This document shows positions 25,535-35,808 of a DNA stretch of 64,000 nucleotides, piece after piece (the stretch's first letter is position 1; the number at the start of each line of letters is the position of its first letter). The notes beneath the pieces are model-generated. The model made no database searches, was not told the origin of the DNA, and worked only from the letters and a program-made list of their open reading frames with translations. Position numbers and translations under genes: made by a program. Location of the stretch: positions 1-64,000 of the forward strand of contig NZ_FNZM01000014.1 in the NCBI RefSeq assembly GCF_900109265.1, read 5' to 3'. This DNA comes from Paraburkholderia tropica. GTDB lineage: Bacteria > Pseudomonadota > Gammaproteobacteria > Burkholderiales > Burkholderiaceae.

Positions 25535-28084
25535 ATGGGTCAGGCATTCTTGTCGCGGTTGGTGCTCGCTCGGCGCTATCGGGCGCGCGCCGGTGCGTCC
25601 GGCGCGGACGGCGCGGACGGCGCAGCCGCGGCATCGGGCGTGGCATCGAAGCAATCGGGGCACGATCATAAACCTGCCTGCGGCTGTCATGCCGATCATG
25701 GCTGTCACACCGAAGTCGCGGACGCGGCGGCAACGGCCGATTCGGCCGCGCCGGCTGGCGGACATGAACACGATCACGACCATTCGCACGGCCACGATCA
25801 CGACCATGCGGATCACGCGCACGACCACACCCACGACCACGCCGCGTCGTCCTGCTGCCAAGGCGCCGCACCGCAACCCGCCGCACGTCTTCGCGCGCTG
25901 GCGCCCGCGCCGGAAGGCACGCAACGCGCGCGCTACCGCATCGACAACATGGACTGTCCGACCGAGGAGCGGCTGATCCGCAACCGGCTCGAACCGATGC
26001 CGGGCGTCGCGCGCCTCGACTTCGACCTGATCGCGCGCGAGTTGACCGTCTATCACCGTCTGCCCGATGCGCAGCCGCTCGAATCCGCGTTGCGCGCGCT
26101 CGACATGGCGCCGCGTCCGCTCGCCGACGATGACGCCGGGAATCGCGCCGATGCCGGCTTGTCGCCGGGCGTCGGCCTCGCGCTGCGCCAGAAGCTGCTG
26201 CTTGCCGCAAGCGGCGTCGCGGCGGCGGGCGCGGAAGTGCTCGCGTGGACCACCGGCCACGAAACCGGCGTGCCCGTGCTGATCTGCGCCGTCGTTTCGC
26301 TGCTCTGCGCCGGTCTGCCGACGCTGCGCAAAGGCTGGATCGCGCTCAAGAACTTCACGATCAACATTTACTTTCTGATGTCGCTGGCGGTGGCCGGCGC
26401 GATCGTCATCGGCAAGTGGCCGGAAGCGGCCATGGTCGTGTTCCTGTTCGCGCTCGCCGAGCAAATCGAGGCCCTCTCGCTCGAACGCGCGCGCAATGCG
26501 ATCCGCTCGCTGACCGCGCTCGCGCCCGAAACGGCCGACGTCTGGAGCGCAGGCGAGTGGCGCACGCTGGCGGTGGCCGACGTCGCCGTCGATAGCCGCA
26601 TCCGTGTGCGCACCGGCGAGCGCGTGCCGCTCGACGCCCGCGTCGAATCGGGCCGCGCCGCGCTCGACCAGGCGCCCATCACCGGCGAGAGCCTGCCCGT
26701 CGACAAGGCGCAAGGCGATGCGCTTTACGCTGGCAGCATCGTCGTCGACGGCGTCGTGGAGGCGCGCGTCACGGCGGTCGCGCGCGACAGCACGCTCGCG
26801 CGCATCGCGGCGGCGGTTCAGGAGGCGCAGGCGCAGCGCGCGCCCACGCAGCGTTTCGTCGATCAGTTCGCGCGCTATTACACGCCGGCGGTCGTCGCGC
26901 TCGCGGTGCTGATCGCCGTGGCCGGGCCGCTCGCGTTCGGCGGCGCGTGGAGCGCGTGGCTCTACAAGGCGCTCGTGCTGCTGGTGATCGCGTGTCCGTG
27001 CGCGCTGGTCGTGTCGACGCCCGTGACGGTGGTGAGCGGCCTCGCCGCCGCGGCCCGCGCGGGCATCCTCGTGAAGGGCGGCGTGTGGCTCGAACGCGGG
27101 CGTCTGCTCAAGGCCGTCGCGCTCGACAAGACCGGCACGCTCACGCGCGGCCAGCCCGCGCTGACCGATGCGTTTGCGCTCGGCGCGCTGTCCGTCGATG
27201 ACGCGTTACACCTCGCCGCGAGCCTCGACGATGCGAGCACGCATCCGGTCGCGCGCGCCGTCGTCGCGGGCTGGCGGACGCGTGCGGAGCAAGGTGCGCA
27301 GGCCGCGCTGGTCGCCGTCGACGATTTCGCGGTGCTCAGCGGGCTCGGCGTGAAAGGGCGCATCGCGGGCGAAGTCTGGCATCTCGGCAATCACCGGCTG
27401 GTGGAGTCGCTGGGCGTGTGCTCGCCCGACCTCGAAGCGCGTCTTGCGACGCTCGAAACCCAGGGCAAGACGGCGATCGTGCTGTGCTCGCCGCGCGAGG
27501 CCGTCGCGCTGTTCGCGGTCGCCGACGCCGTGCGGCCCGAAAGCGCGGACGCGGTGCGCGCGCTCAAGCAGCTCGGCGTGACGCCCGTCATGCTGACCGG
27601 CGACAACCCGGCGACGGCGCGCGCGATCGCCGCGCAGCTCGGCATCGACGACGCGCGCGGCAATCTGCTGCCGCAGGACAAACAGGACGCGGTCGCGGAT
27701 CTGTCGGCGCGCCACGGCATGACCGCGATGGTGGGCGACGGCGTGAACGACGCGCCGGCGCTGGCGCGCGCCGACATCGGCTTCGCGATGGGCGCGGCGG
27801 GCACGGCGACGGCGCTCGAAACCGCCGACGTCGCGATCATGGACGACGATCCGCGCAAGATCGCGGCGTTCGTGGGACTGAGCCGCAAGGTGTCGGCGGT
27901 GCTGATGCAGAACATCGCGCTGGCGCTCGGCATCAAGGCCGTGTTTCTGGTGCTCGCGCTGGCGGGCGAGGCGACGCTCTGGATGGCCGTGTTCGCCGAT
28001 GTCGGCGCCAGTTTGCTGGTGGTCGCGAATGGTCTGCGTGTGCGTCGGCATTTTGGCGGCGTGCCGGTGAGCGTTCGCAAGTAA
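25535..28084 (+). CDS. cadA: Heavy-metal P1B-type ATPase (Cd/Zn/Pb exporter)
   Basis: About 849 aa. The first ~120 residues are extremely His/Asp-rich, a metal-buffering tail. An HMA-type domain follows, with NMDCPTEE replacing the usual CxxC (about residues 138-145), as in CadA/ZntA relatives. Core P-type motifs: TGES near 388, membrane CPCALV near 487, phosphorylation site DKTGT near 530, HP near 568, GDGVND near 733. CPC specifies Cd2+, Zn2+ or Pb2+ export. A GGGAGA ribosome site precedes ATG 25535. Confidence 0.93.
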   Translation: MGQAFLSRLVLARRYRARAGASGADGADGAAAASGVASKQSGHDHKPACGCHADHGCHTEVADAAATADSAAPAGGHEHDHDHSHGHDHDHADHAHDHTHDHAASSCCQGAAPQPAARLRALAPAPEGTQRARYRIDNMDCPTEERLIRNRLEPMPGVARLDFDLIARELTVYHRLPDAQPLESALRALDMAPRPLADDDAGNRADAGLSPGVGLALRQKLLLAASGVAAAGAEVLAWTTGHETGVPVLICAVVSLLCAGLPTLRKGWIALKNFTINIYFLMSLAVAGAIVIGKWPEAAMVVFLFALAEQIEALSLERARNAIRSLTALAPETADVWSAGEWRTLAVADVAVDSRIRVRTGERVPLDARVESGRAALDQAPITGESLPVDKAQGDALYAGSIVVDGVVEARVTAVARDSTLARIAAAVQEAQAQRAPTQRFVDQFARYYTPAVVALAVLIAVAGPLAFGGAWSAWLYKALVLLVIACPCALVVSTPVTVVSGLAAAARAGILVKGGVWLERGRLLKAVALDKTGTLTRGQPALTDAFALGALSVDDALHLAASLDDASTHPVARAVVAGWRTRAEQGAQAALVAVDDFAVLSGLGVKGRIAGEVWHLGNHRLVESLGVCSPDLEARLATLETQGKTAIVLCSPREAVALFAVADAVRPESADAVRALKQLGVTPVMLTGDNPATARAIAAQLGIDDARGNLLPQDKQDAVADLSARHGMTAMVGDGVNDAPALARADIGFAMGAAGTATALETADVAIMDDDPRKIAAFVGLSRKVSAVLMQNIALALGIKAVFLVLALAGEATLWMAVFADVGASLLVVANGLRVRRHFGGVPVSVRK

Positions 28085-28297
28085 CTGCCCGCCTATTTGC
28101 CGCGCAGTGAATTGCAACTAACTGCCATTCCTGCGCGAGACGGCTGAACAGAAAGGTCCATCGTAAAAGCGCCCGCATTCATCGCGAAGCTATGGCTTGC
28201 AACGCGTGGATGCGGAGCGGGCCGTTTCTAGCGCGGATATCGAGGCAAGTCAGAGTCCACGATAAAGGCACACACGCGCAGCCCGAGCGCCCCGCGC

Positions 28298-31200
28298 CTA
28301 AGCCCCTCGCGCCAACGCGGCGCGCAATTCCGCGCGCGTCGCCTCATCGAACTCGCCGCGAAATTCAAACCGTCCCGCGACCAGCGCGGCAACCGGCACG
28401 CCATCACGAAAAGCCAGGCGATTACCCGCGACCGCCGGCACCTTCTCGCCAGGCAGCACCGATCCCACGAGATTCAGCGGATCGACGGCGGCGATGCACA
28501 CCGTTTCGCCCTCCGAACGATCCGAACGAACGGACCGCTCCCCGCGCCGCCGCACCTCGCGCAACAACGCCACCGCTTCGGGCAGCGCGAACTGTTCGCC
28601 CGATAGCCCCGCGACGAAGCGTCCGCCGCGCACGTTTCCGCGCGCTTCCATCCGATGCAGCACGCGCAGCAGATCGCGCCACGGCGGCAGCCACGCGGCC
28701 TCGCGCGCGAGCACTTGCCAGCACACCACGCCGTAGCGGCGCAGCAGCACGTCCGCGACGTGCTCGAGCAAGGCCGGATCGGCGGGCGGACGTCGCGCAG
28801 GATTCGCCGTCACCGCACGCGGCGTTCGCGCGCTGCCATCGTCCGTCGCGCTTTCCTGCTCATCGGCCGGCTCCACGCGCCGCAACACCGCCCAGCGGCC
28901 CGCGTCCGCCATGCCGCCGGCGAGCGGCCCGAAACCGCGCGGCTTGCGGCGTCCGTGATGCGCATTGCGCTTCGCGGCGGGCTTCACCAGCGCGCGCAAG
29001 CCGGCGAAACTGTCGGCGTTCACGAGTCCGGCGGCGACGAGTTCGCCCAGCGCGTTCTCCAGTTCGACGCCGAGCAGATGCGCATCGGCGGCCAGTTCGT
29101 CGAAGAACATCGCGCCGTGCCGCAGCAGCGCGCCATACACGCGCTGCGCGCGCACCGAGAGTCCAGCGGTGTCGGTCGCATCGACGAGCGCAGTCCAGCG
29201 CGCCATTTCGCGGCGCGGCAACAGCACGACCGGCGTGCTGCGCACGGTCGTCGTCGCCGCACCCGCGCGCGCGGGCAGCCGCGCCCACGTGAGGCGTCCG
29301 GAGCGGCACAACTCGTCGAGCAGCATCGGCGTGTAATCGTCGATGCGCGCGGGCAGGATCTCGTCCTCCCACGCGAGCGCCGACGCTTCCCAGCCTTCCA
29401 GTTGTTCGAGCATCGCGGCGAGCGCGTCGCGCCCCGAGCCGCGTGCGTCGCGCGCGACGTGCTGCCATTCGAACAGGAAGCGCATGAAATCGTGGCGCTC
29501 GACCGGCTCGATTTCGCGGCGCAGCTTGCGCACGGTATAGCGATGGATGCGCGCGAGCAGGTGACGCTCGCACCATTCCTCGTCGCGCGCGCCCGGCGTG
29601 AAGCGACCGCGCATCACGCTGCCTTCGGCTTCGAGCCGCGTCAGCGCGAGCGCGACCACGCTCGCTTCCAGCGCGAGCGGCCGCGCGATCTGCGCGACCG
29701 TCAGCGGCCCGAAACCCGAGAGCCGCGCGCGGATCAATTCGACGAGCGCGGCGTCCTCGGTCCACGGCTCGTCATAGTCGGGCGGCGGCGTGAGCGGCGG
29801 CTCGCAACGCGCTTGCGGATAGACGGCGCGCACGCACGCGAGCCGCTCGATGCTCACCCACAAGGCTTCGTCGCGGCTGTCGTTGTGGACGATCGGCACG
29901 CGCGTCGCGCGCCCGGCAGAGGCGAGTCCGGCGAGCCACGTCTGCCAGTCGCGCGCGTTCGGCTCGCTGTCGATTTCGCTTTGCGCGAGCGCGCCGAGCG
30001 TGGTGAGCGCGTCGTGCATTTCGTCGGCGCTGCGCACTTGCGGCCACGCTTCTCCGCGCACGTTCGCGATGGCGTCGGCGTCGAGCGCGCCCAGATCGTC
30101 AGCGGATTCGGGATCGCTCCAGCGCCGCGACAGCACGGCCTGCGTGCGGCGCTCCTCGATCGGCGCGTCGTCGAGAAAAGCGTAGGGACGCGCGGTCAGG
30201 ATTTCGGCCGCGAGCGGCGAGGGCGCGGAGAGCTCGCGCGTCACGAGCGCCACGTCGCGCGACTCGATGCGGCGCAGCAGCGCGAGCCACGCGTGCGTAT
30301 CCATCGCGTCGTGCAGGCAATCGTCGAGCGTCTGGGCGACGAGCGGATGCGCGGGAATCTCGCGCTCGCCCGCGAGATTTTCGACGCACGCAACCTGATC
30401 GGGAAAGACGGCGGCGAGCAGATCCTCGCTGCGCATGCGCTGGATTTGCGGCGGCGTCTTGTGTCCGCCGGTCTGGCGCGGCAGCGCGAGCGCGGTGGTC
30501 GCGTTCCAGCGCCAGCGCACGCCGAACAGCGGCGCGTCGAGCAGCGCCTGCACCAGCAGATGCTCGGCGGAATTCGAATGCAGATAGCGCCAGACCTCGT
30601 CGAGCGCGAAGCTGTGCGCGCCCGTCAGCGACAGAATGATGGCGTCCTCGGTCGCGGCGGCCTGCAGTTCGAAATTGAACTGGCGACAGAAACGCTTGCG
30701 CAGCGCGAGTCCCCACGCGCGATTCACGCGGCTGCCGAACGGCGCGTGGATCACGAGTTGCGTGCCGCCCGCTTCGTCGAAAAAGCGCTCCATCACGAGC
30801 GTGTCCTGCGTGGGCAAGACGGTCAGCGCCTGGCGGGCGCGCGCGAGATAGTCGACGATTTGCCGCGCGCTGGCGTCGTCGATACCGGCCGTGTCGATGA
30901 GCCAGGCAATCGCGCGCTCGATGTTCGCCGCGCTGCTTGCTTTCGCTTTCGACGATGATTCGGCATCCGAATGATTTGAATCTTCATCGTCGTCGCTCAA
31001 GAGCGCCTCGATCTGCGTGCGCAAACGCGAAATCGCGAACGACAGCTCGTCGCTGCGTCCGGGCGCTTCGCCGAGCCAGAACGGGATGTTGGGCGGCTGA
31101 CCCTGCGCGTCCTCCACGCGCACGCGGCCCGCTTCGATGCGCAGAATCCGGTACGACGCATTGCCGAGCTGAAACACATCGCCCGCGAGACTTTCGACCG

Positions 31201-32884
31201 CGAAATCCTCGTTGACGGTGCCGATCCGCACGCTTTGCGGTTCGAGCAGCACGGCGTAATCGGCGTTGTCGGGGATCGTGCCGCCCGAAGTCAGCGCGGC
31301 GAGTCGCGCGCCACGCCGCGCGCGCAGCGTCTGGCTCACCACGTCGCGATGCAGATACGCGGCGCGCGGCCCGTGACGGCTCGTGTAGCCTTCGGCGAGC
31401 ATGCGCAGCACGGCGTCGAATTTCGCGCGTTCGAGCGTCGCGAACGGCGCGGCGCGGCGCGCGAGCGCATAGAGCGCGTCCTCGTTCCATTCCTCGCAGG
31501 CCACTTCGGCCACGATCTGCTGCGAGAGCACATCGAGCGGCGTGTGCGGCAGCGCGAGCCGGTCGAGTTCGCCGCGCCGCACGCAATCGAGCAGCGCCGC
31601 GCATTCGATCAGATCGTCGCGCGAAGTCGGAAAGAGCCGGCCCTTCGGCGTGCCGCCGACCTGGTGGCCCGAGCGCCCGACGCGTTGCAGGAAGGCGGCA
31701 ATCGAGCGCGGCGAGCCGACCTGCACGACGAGATCGACATCGCCGATATCGATGCCCAGTTCAAGCGACGCCGTCGCGACCAGCACGCGCAATTCGCCGC
31801 GTTTGAGGCGCTGTTCGGCGTCGAAGCGCTGCTCGCGCGCGAGGCTGCCGTGATGCGCGGCCACCACGTCGTTGCCGAGCCGCTCGGTCAGATGGCGCGC
31901 CACGCGCTCGGCCATGCGCCGCGTGTTCACGAACACGAGCGTGGTGCGATGCAGCGCGACCAGCTCGGCCATGCGGTCGTAGACGCGCTCCCAGACGTCG
32001 TTGGCCATCACGGCTTCGAGCGGCACGGGCGGCACTTCGAGCGCGAGATCGCGCTCGCGCGCGTGTCCCACGTCGACGATTTCGCAGGCGGGCGCGGTGC
32101 GTTCGTCGCCATTTTCATCGCCATCGCTATCGCCGAAGCCGACCAGAAAGCGCGCCACGGTCTCGATCGGCTTTTGCGTCGCCGACAAGCCAATGCGCAG
32201 CAGCTTGCGCCCGCACAGCGCGTCGAGCCGTTCGAGGCTCAGCGCGAGATGCGCGCCGCGCTTGTTGCCCGCGAGCGCGTGAATTTCGTCGACGATCACG
32301 CTGCGCACGCTCGCCAGCATGCGTCGGCCGGATTCGGAACCGAGCAGCACGTAGAGCGATTCGGGCGTCGTCACGAGGATGTGTGGCGGGCGTTTGCGCA
32401 GCGCGGCGCGTTCGTGCTGCGGTGTGTCGCCGGTGCGCACGGCGGTGCGGATCTCGACGGGCGGCAAATGCAGGCGCGCGAGTTCCTCGCCGATGCCCGC
32501 GAGCGGCTGCTCCAGATTCAGGCGGATGTCGTTCGAGAGCGCCTTGAGCGGCGAGACGTAGAGGACGAGCGTCGCGTCGGGCAGCGCGCCGCCGTTCGCG
32601 AGACCTTCGCGCACGAGTTCGTCGAGCGCGGCGAGAAAGGCCGTCAGCGTCTTGCCCGAACCCGTTGGCGCGGCGACCAGCGTGGCGCGATGGGCGGCGA
32701 TCAGCGGCCAGGCGGCGCGCTGCGCGGGCGTGGGCGCGTCGAAGCTGCGCCGGAACCAGCCGGCCACGGCCGGATGGAACTGCGCGAGCGCGTTGTCGCC
32801 GGCCGCGGCGCGGCGGCGGCGCGGCTTCACCGGCGGGTCGGACGGCGGGTCGGCGCGGCTTGAGGCGGTCGAGGGCGGGTTCAT
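28298..32884 (-). CDS. lhr: Full-length Lhr-type DEAD/DEAH-box helicase
   Basis: About 1,528 aa. The N-terminal half is a superfamily 2 helicase: Walker A APTGSGKT near residue 56, VDEIHALAG (motif II, near 198), a TPESLYVLLG block, and QRVGRSGHQ (motif VI). The Lhr core winged-helix domains follow, and the C-terminal ~650 residues (EWQHVARDARGSGRDALAAMLEQLEGWE and later blocks) form the long-Lhr extension. Family members are 3'-5' DNA/RNA helicases with DNA-repair roles. An acidic/Ser linker near residue 640 is unusual but in frame. ATG 32884 is preferred to GTG 32890. Confidence 0.92.
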   Translation of the reverse strand: MNPPSTASSRADPPSDPPVKPRRRRAAAGDNALAQFHPAVAGWFRRSFDAPTPAQRAAWPLIAAHRATLVAAPTGSGKTLTAFLAALDELVREGLANGGALPDATLVLYVSPLKALSNDIRLNLEQPLAGIGEELARLHLPPVEIRTAVRTGDTPQHERAALRKRPPHILVTTPESLYVLLGSESGRRMLASVRSVIVDEIHALAGNKRGAHLALSLERLDALCGRKLLRIGLSATQKPIETVARFLVGFGDSDGDENGDERTAPACEIVDVGHARERDLALEVPPVPLEAVMANDVWERVYDRMAELVALHRTTLVFVNTRRMAERVARHLTERLGNDVVAAHHGSLAREQRFDAEQRLKRGELRVLVATASLELGIDIGDVDLVVQVGSPRSIAAFLQRVGRSGHQVGGTPKGRLFPTSRDDLIECAALLDCVRRGELDRLALPHTPLDVLSQQIVAEVACEEWNEDALYALARRAAPFATLERAKFDAVLRMLAEGYTSRHGPRAAYLHRDVVSQTLRARRGARLAALTSGGTIPDNADYAVLLEPQSVRIGTVNEDFAVESLAGDVFQLGNASYRILRIEAGRVRVEDAQGQPPNIPFWLGEAPGRSDELSFAISRLRTQIEALLSDDDEDSNHSDAESSSKAKASSAANIERAIAWLIDTAGIDDASARQIVDYLARARQALTVLPTQDTLVMERFFDEAGGTQLVIHAPFGSRVNRAWGLALRKRFCRQFNFELQAAATEDAIILSLTGAHSFALDEVWRYLHSNSAEHLLVQALLDAPLFGVRWRWNATTALALPRQTGGHKTPPQIQRMRSEDLLAAVFPDQVACVENLAGEREIPAHPLVAQTLDDCLHDAMDTHAWLALLRRIESRDVALVTRELSAPSPLAAEILTARPYAFLDDAPIEERRTQAVLSRRWSDPESADDLGALDADAIANVRGEAWPQVRSADEMHDALTTLGALAQSEIDSEPNARDWQTWLAGLASAGRATRVPIVHNDSRDEALWVSIERLACVRAVYPQARCEPPLTPPPDYDEPWTEDAALVELIRARLSGFGPLTVAQIARPLALEASVVALALTRLEAEGSVMRGRFTPGARDEEWCERHLLARIHRYTVRKLRREIEPVERHDFMRFLFEWQHVARDARGSGRDALAAMLEQLEGWEASALAWEDEILPARIDDYTPMLLDELCRSGRLTWARLPARAGAATTTVRSTPVVLLPRREMARWTALVDATDTAGLSVRAQRVYGALLRHGAMFFDELAADAHLLGVELENALGELVAAGLVNADSFAGLRALVKPAAKRNAHHGRRKPRGFGPLAGGMADAGRWAVLRRVEPADEQESATDDGSARTPRAVTANPARRPPADPALLEHVADVLLRRYGVVCWQVLAREAAWLPPWRDLLRVLHRMEARGNVRGGRFVAGLSGEQFALPEAVALLREVRRRGERSVRSDRSEGETVCIAAVDPLNLVGSVLPGEKVPAVAGNRLAFRDGVPVAALVAGRFEFRGEFDEATRAELRAALARGA

Positions 32885-33175
32885 GCGCACGAAGATGAGG
32901 GCGCGTTACGCGAATTTCCAGGCGTGCGAATTTCCAGGCGTCGCGCCGGATGTCGCGGGCGGGCGCGGCGTGTCGAAAGGCGTCCGGTAACGTCGTTCGC
33001 GGACAGGATTCGATGAAGTCGTCCGCTCACGGTGTCCAGAGCGTCACGCCAGTCTGGCAGGTTTCGGTCGCGCGTGCCGGCGTCGCGCCCGCTTCCGGCA
33101 CGCGGCGCGCGAACGCAGTATCCTCGCCCCGTTGGACGTTTCCTCGACCCCGCAAGTGTCATCAGGAGTTCCACC

Positions 33176-33317
33176 ATGCGATTGAATCCTCTGGGCCGCA
33201 CCGGCCTGTTCGTGTCCGAACTATGTCTTGGCACCATGACGTTCGGAGGCGGCGCCGGCATCTGGAACCAGATCGGCGACCTGCAACAGGCCGACGCCGA
33301 ACGCCTCGTCGGCCGCG
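33176..33317 (+). pseudogene. 5' fragment of an aldo/keto reductase gene, interrupted by an insertion
   Basis: After a CAGGAG ribosome site, the frame from ATG 33176 encodes the canonical AKR N-terminus: MRLNPLGRTGLFVSELCLG, TMTFGGG and a DAERLVGR helix. Homology stops abruptly at about 33,317, and the frame continues into unrelated sequence. The matching remainder resumes at about 37,522. About 40 residues, including the expected catalytic Asp and the Tyr of the DVYS motif, are absent from both pieces. Confidence 0.88.
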
Positions 33318-33368
33318 ATAAATCACTCAAACTTTTTTGGCACGATTCAAAGAGTAACTTCACTCGCG

Positions 33369-33560
33369 ATGGAAGACGGACTATCGAAAGAGCAGTTGCA
33401 CGAATGCCTGGCCGCGCTTGAGGGCGTAGCGTCGGAAGGCAGCCAGTCGTCAGAAATGGACATCCGATGTCCCGTGCATGCCTACAGAATCGGACCTGAC
33501 GAAACCGAGAAGTTTAACGAAGTGATCGGTGCCCTCAAAGTGCCGGCGACACAGCACTAG
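33369..33560 (+). CDS. Small 63-aa orphan frame inside the insertion
   Basis: A complete, acidic 63-residue frame with no known motif; it contains EDGLSKEQLHECLAAL and GPDETEKFNEVIGALK helices separated by a loop. No clear ribosome site precedes it. Its stop codon abuts, base for base, the stop of the opposing TpsB-like frame. It may be a fragment or a small orphan gene brought in with the insertion. Confidence 0.35.
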   Translation: MEDGLSKEQLHECLAALEGVASEGSQSSEMDIRCPVHAYRIGPDETEKFNEVIGALKVPATQH

Positions 33561-34886
33561 TCAGAACTGAGCAGTAATCTGGAAGCCGACCGTCCATCGC
33601 GCGGTCGGGAAGTTTTTGGGCTTGTAGATCGGCGTCCCTGCAAACAGGTCGTACGAGACGCCAACATATTTCGTCGGCACGCCGCCGCGAATGCCGATCA
33701 CCGCGCCCGCCAGTTGTGTTCCAGCCAGTGCTGCCGTGTTCGGCCCGAACACGCGCCCGTAGTCGATCCCCGCGTACAACGTCTGTCCCGTCTGGAACAC
33801 CGGCCATTGCAGCTCGTTGCGCCAGTAGAAGCCGCGTTCGGCCGCGAGCATCGTTTCGCCGTCGAAGCCGCGCACGGTGTAACGGCTGCCGATGGTCAGG
33901 TCGTCGATGTAGAAAAGCGTGTCGTTGGTGAACTGGCCGTGGAATGTCGTGACGTACCGGAATGGCTGGTTTGCAATCGCGAATGGCACCGACAGGTTCG
34001 CATCGAGCACGGCCATATGGAAGCGGTACGTCGGGCCATCGATATACGGGTCCGGCGTTGCGCCCAAGCCGCCAATGCCCTGACGGTAGGCGAGCGTGCC
34101 GTCGAACTGCGCCGCGCCGAAGTAATGCCGGTCGGTCGCGCCGAGTTCGAGGAACGTGTTGTTGCGCGCCTGTGTCGGTATCGTCGTGTCGTCGATGAAG
34201 CTGTCGCCGAAACGCTTCGATAGCTGCACGTAGCCGCCGAGCACGTCGTTCTGGCTGCGCGAGAGCACGCGCGCAATGCGCAGCGCGGCCGTCTGTGAGT
34301 TGCCGCTCGATACGAATGTCTCGTTCACGCCCGCAATGTTCTGGTAGTAGGTGCTCGTGTTGCCCGACAGGGTCGCCGTCCAGTAGCCAAACGGAACGGA
34401 GTACGAACCATTGAACCCGTGCGAACCGAGCGCCTTGTTGCCGAACGATAAGTCCTGATTCGCGCCGACTGTGAATACGTCGTTCAGACCAAGCGGATTA
34501 TCAATGCCGAGGCTGACGTTGCCTTGCCACTTGCCAGTCGATTCAGTTCCTGAGTTGTCGATCGATGCGACGAACGTCCAGGGCTTCGCGCGCTTGCCGT
34601 TGGCGTCCTTGCCGCCCGCGAGTATCACCTTGCCGAGACCGTAAATCGCCGTCGTTGCCTGCGTGTCGGTGGCCGTCGCGTCGTCGCGGTTTTCGATGTC
34701 GTTCGACAGCAGTTCGAGCGTGCCGTCGCTGTCGGTTGCGCCAATCAGCGCAGTCGGCCCCGTGTTCGACAAGCGCTGACTCGCGTTGAGCGAGACGCTG
34801 CCACCGACCATCGTGCCCGTGTTTTCCAGCGTGTTCGAGTGCGTCGTGAGCGTGCCGCCCGCCATCATGACGCCGCTGTTCTGCAC
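33561..34886 (-). pseudogene. Chimeric relic: CdiA/FhaA repeat region fused to the C-terminal barrel of CdiB/FhaC
   Basis: Residues 1 to about 95 are FHA-type repeats (GGTLTTHSNTLENTGT, SLNASQRLSNTG, NDIENRDDA), as in the large secreted adhesin/toxin. From about residue 100 onward the sequence is the C-terminal half of a TpsB transporter: KPWTFVASIDNSG, GNVSLGIDNPLGLNDVF, TDRHYFGAAQFDGTLAYRQG and a terminal beta strand ending in TAQF, the expected outer-membrane barrel C-terminus with final Phe. Signal peptide, POTRA domains and the rest of both proteins are missing. It arose by deletion joining two adjacent genes, so it is non-functional or at best a partial barrel. Confidence 0.8.
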
Positions 34887-34903
34887 GTCGGCCGCGTTGA
34901 CGT

Positions 34904-35479
34904 TCAGGTTGTTCGCCGCTTCGACGAGCGCGTTGTTGCTGAATGTGCCCGGCAGGGTATCCCCGAAGGATTCGCCAGAATGACGTTCGCGCGCTGGCCC
35001 GCGACTTCAAGCGCGCCATTGAACTGCGACGCGCTCGCGCTGTTGACCTGATTGACGATGACCTTCGCGGCCTGTCCCGGCGCGAAGTTCGGGTTGCCGT
35101 TAATCATGCCGCCGAGTTGCGACTGCACCATCGTCGGCGAGTTGTTCAGGATCGCGCCGCGCTGCTGCACGTCGAACCGGTTATACGTGTTGACCGAGAC
35201 GCCAGCGCCGGACGGACGGTTGATGTTGACCTGTTCAATACCGTTCGGCGTCTGGATGACATTCGGCGCGTGCGCGCCGCCCGCAACGATCTGCGCAAAC
35301 GACAGCATGGGCGCGAGCGCCAGCAGCGCAGCAGGGAGCAGGCGCCGCAGCGAGTGGCAGACGCTGGACAGCCTTGTTGCGCGGGTCTCTCCCGATTTTC
35401 CTGCTGCCGTCGCGGTTTCCTCCACGGCGACGAGCATCTTGCGCGAACGACTATAGACCAGCCTGTAACAGCGATTCAT
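34904..35479 (-). pseudogene. Truncated N-terminus of a CdiA/filamentous-hemagglutinin-like exoprotein
   Basis: The start at 35479 gives an extended signal-peptide region (MNRCYRLVYSRSRKMLVAVEE) followed by a hydrophobic core and AFAQ-like cleavage site (SFAQ), then a TPS domain with SGAGVSVNTYNRFDVQ, a GAILNNS segment, NPNFAPGQAAKVIVNQV and VILANPSGI. Right after NPSGI the frame is lost; the reading shifts by one base to the repeat segment that continues in the downstream chimeric frame. The TPS domain is about 170 residues, whereas intact members continue for thousands. Confidence 0.85.
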
Positions 35480-35808
35480 CGAAACGACCCCGTAAGAATT
35501 CAGCTTTCGATTCTTGGGGGCGGCCCGGAAAATATGTGTCAAGGATCGTGAACGCGCGCCGTTTTTCAGAAATGTCCGAACGTAGTCATGCGCGATAGAT
35601 CAGATGCGTGGCGTATCGCCCACAGGGGAAAAAGCATCGCCCACACAGGCGAAAAAGAGCCTGCATTGCGCGGGCGCAAAAAGACCAGCAAGCTGCTCCG
35701 TGGGGGCGTTACGGCTTCTGTGTATCGTCGATGCCAGGCGACGACACGGAAACACTGTAAGCAAAGTCGTCATCCTGACGCCATGCGAAAAGTCCCAAAA
35801 TGCAGGGG
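35480..35808. other. Spacer between the HTH gene and the exoprotein relic
   Basis: The promoter of the minus-strand exoprotein relic should lie near 35480-35560, but no convincing boxes are seen. The rest contains no coding frame. Direct repeats CATCGCCCACA and TCGCCCACACAGG (about 35615-35650) are minor. Confidence 0.35.

Noticed and set aside
28655..30958. 767-aa plus-strand frame inside lhr
   Set aside because: Antisense shadow of the Lhr helicase, whose motifs on the minus strand are complete.
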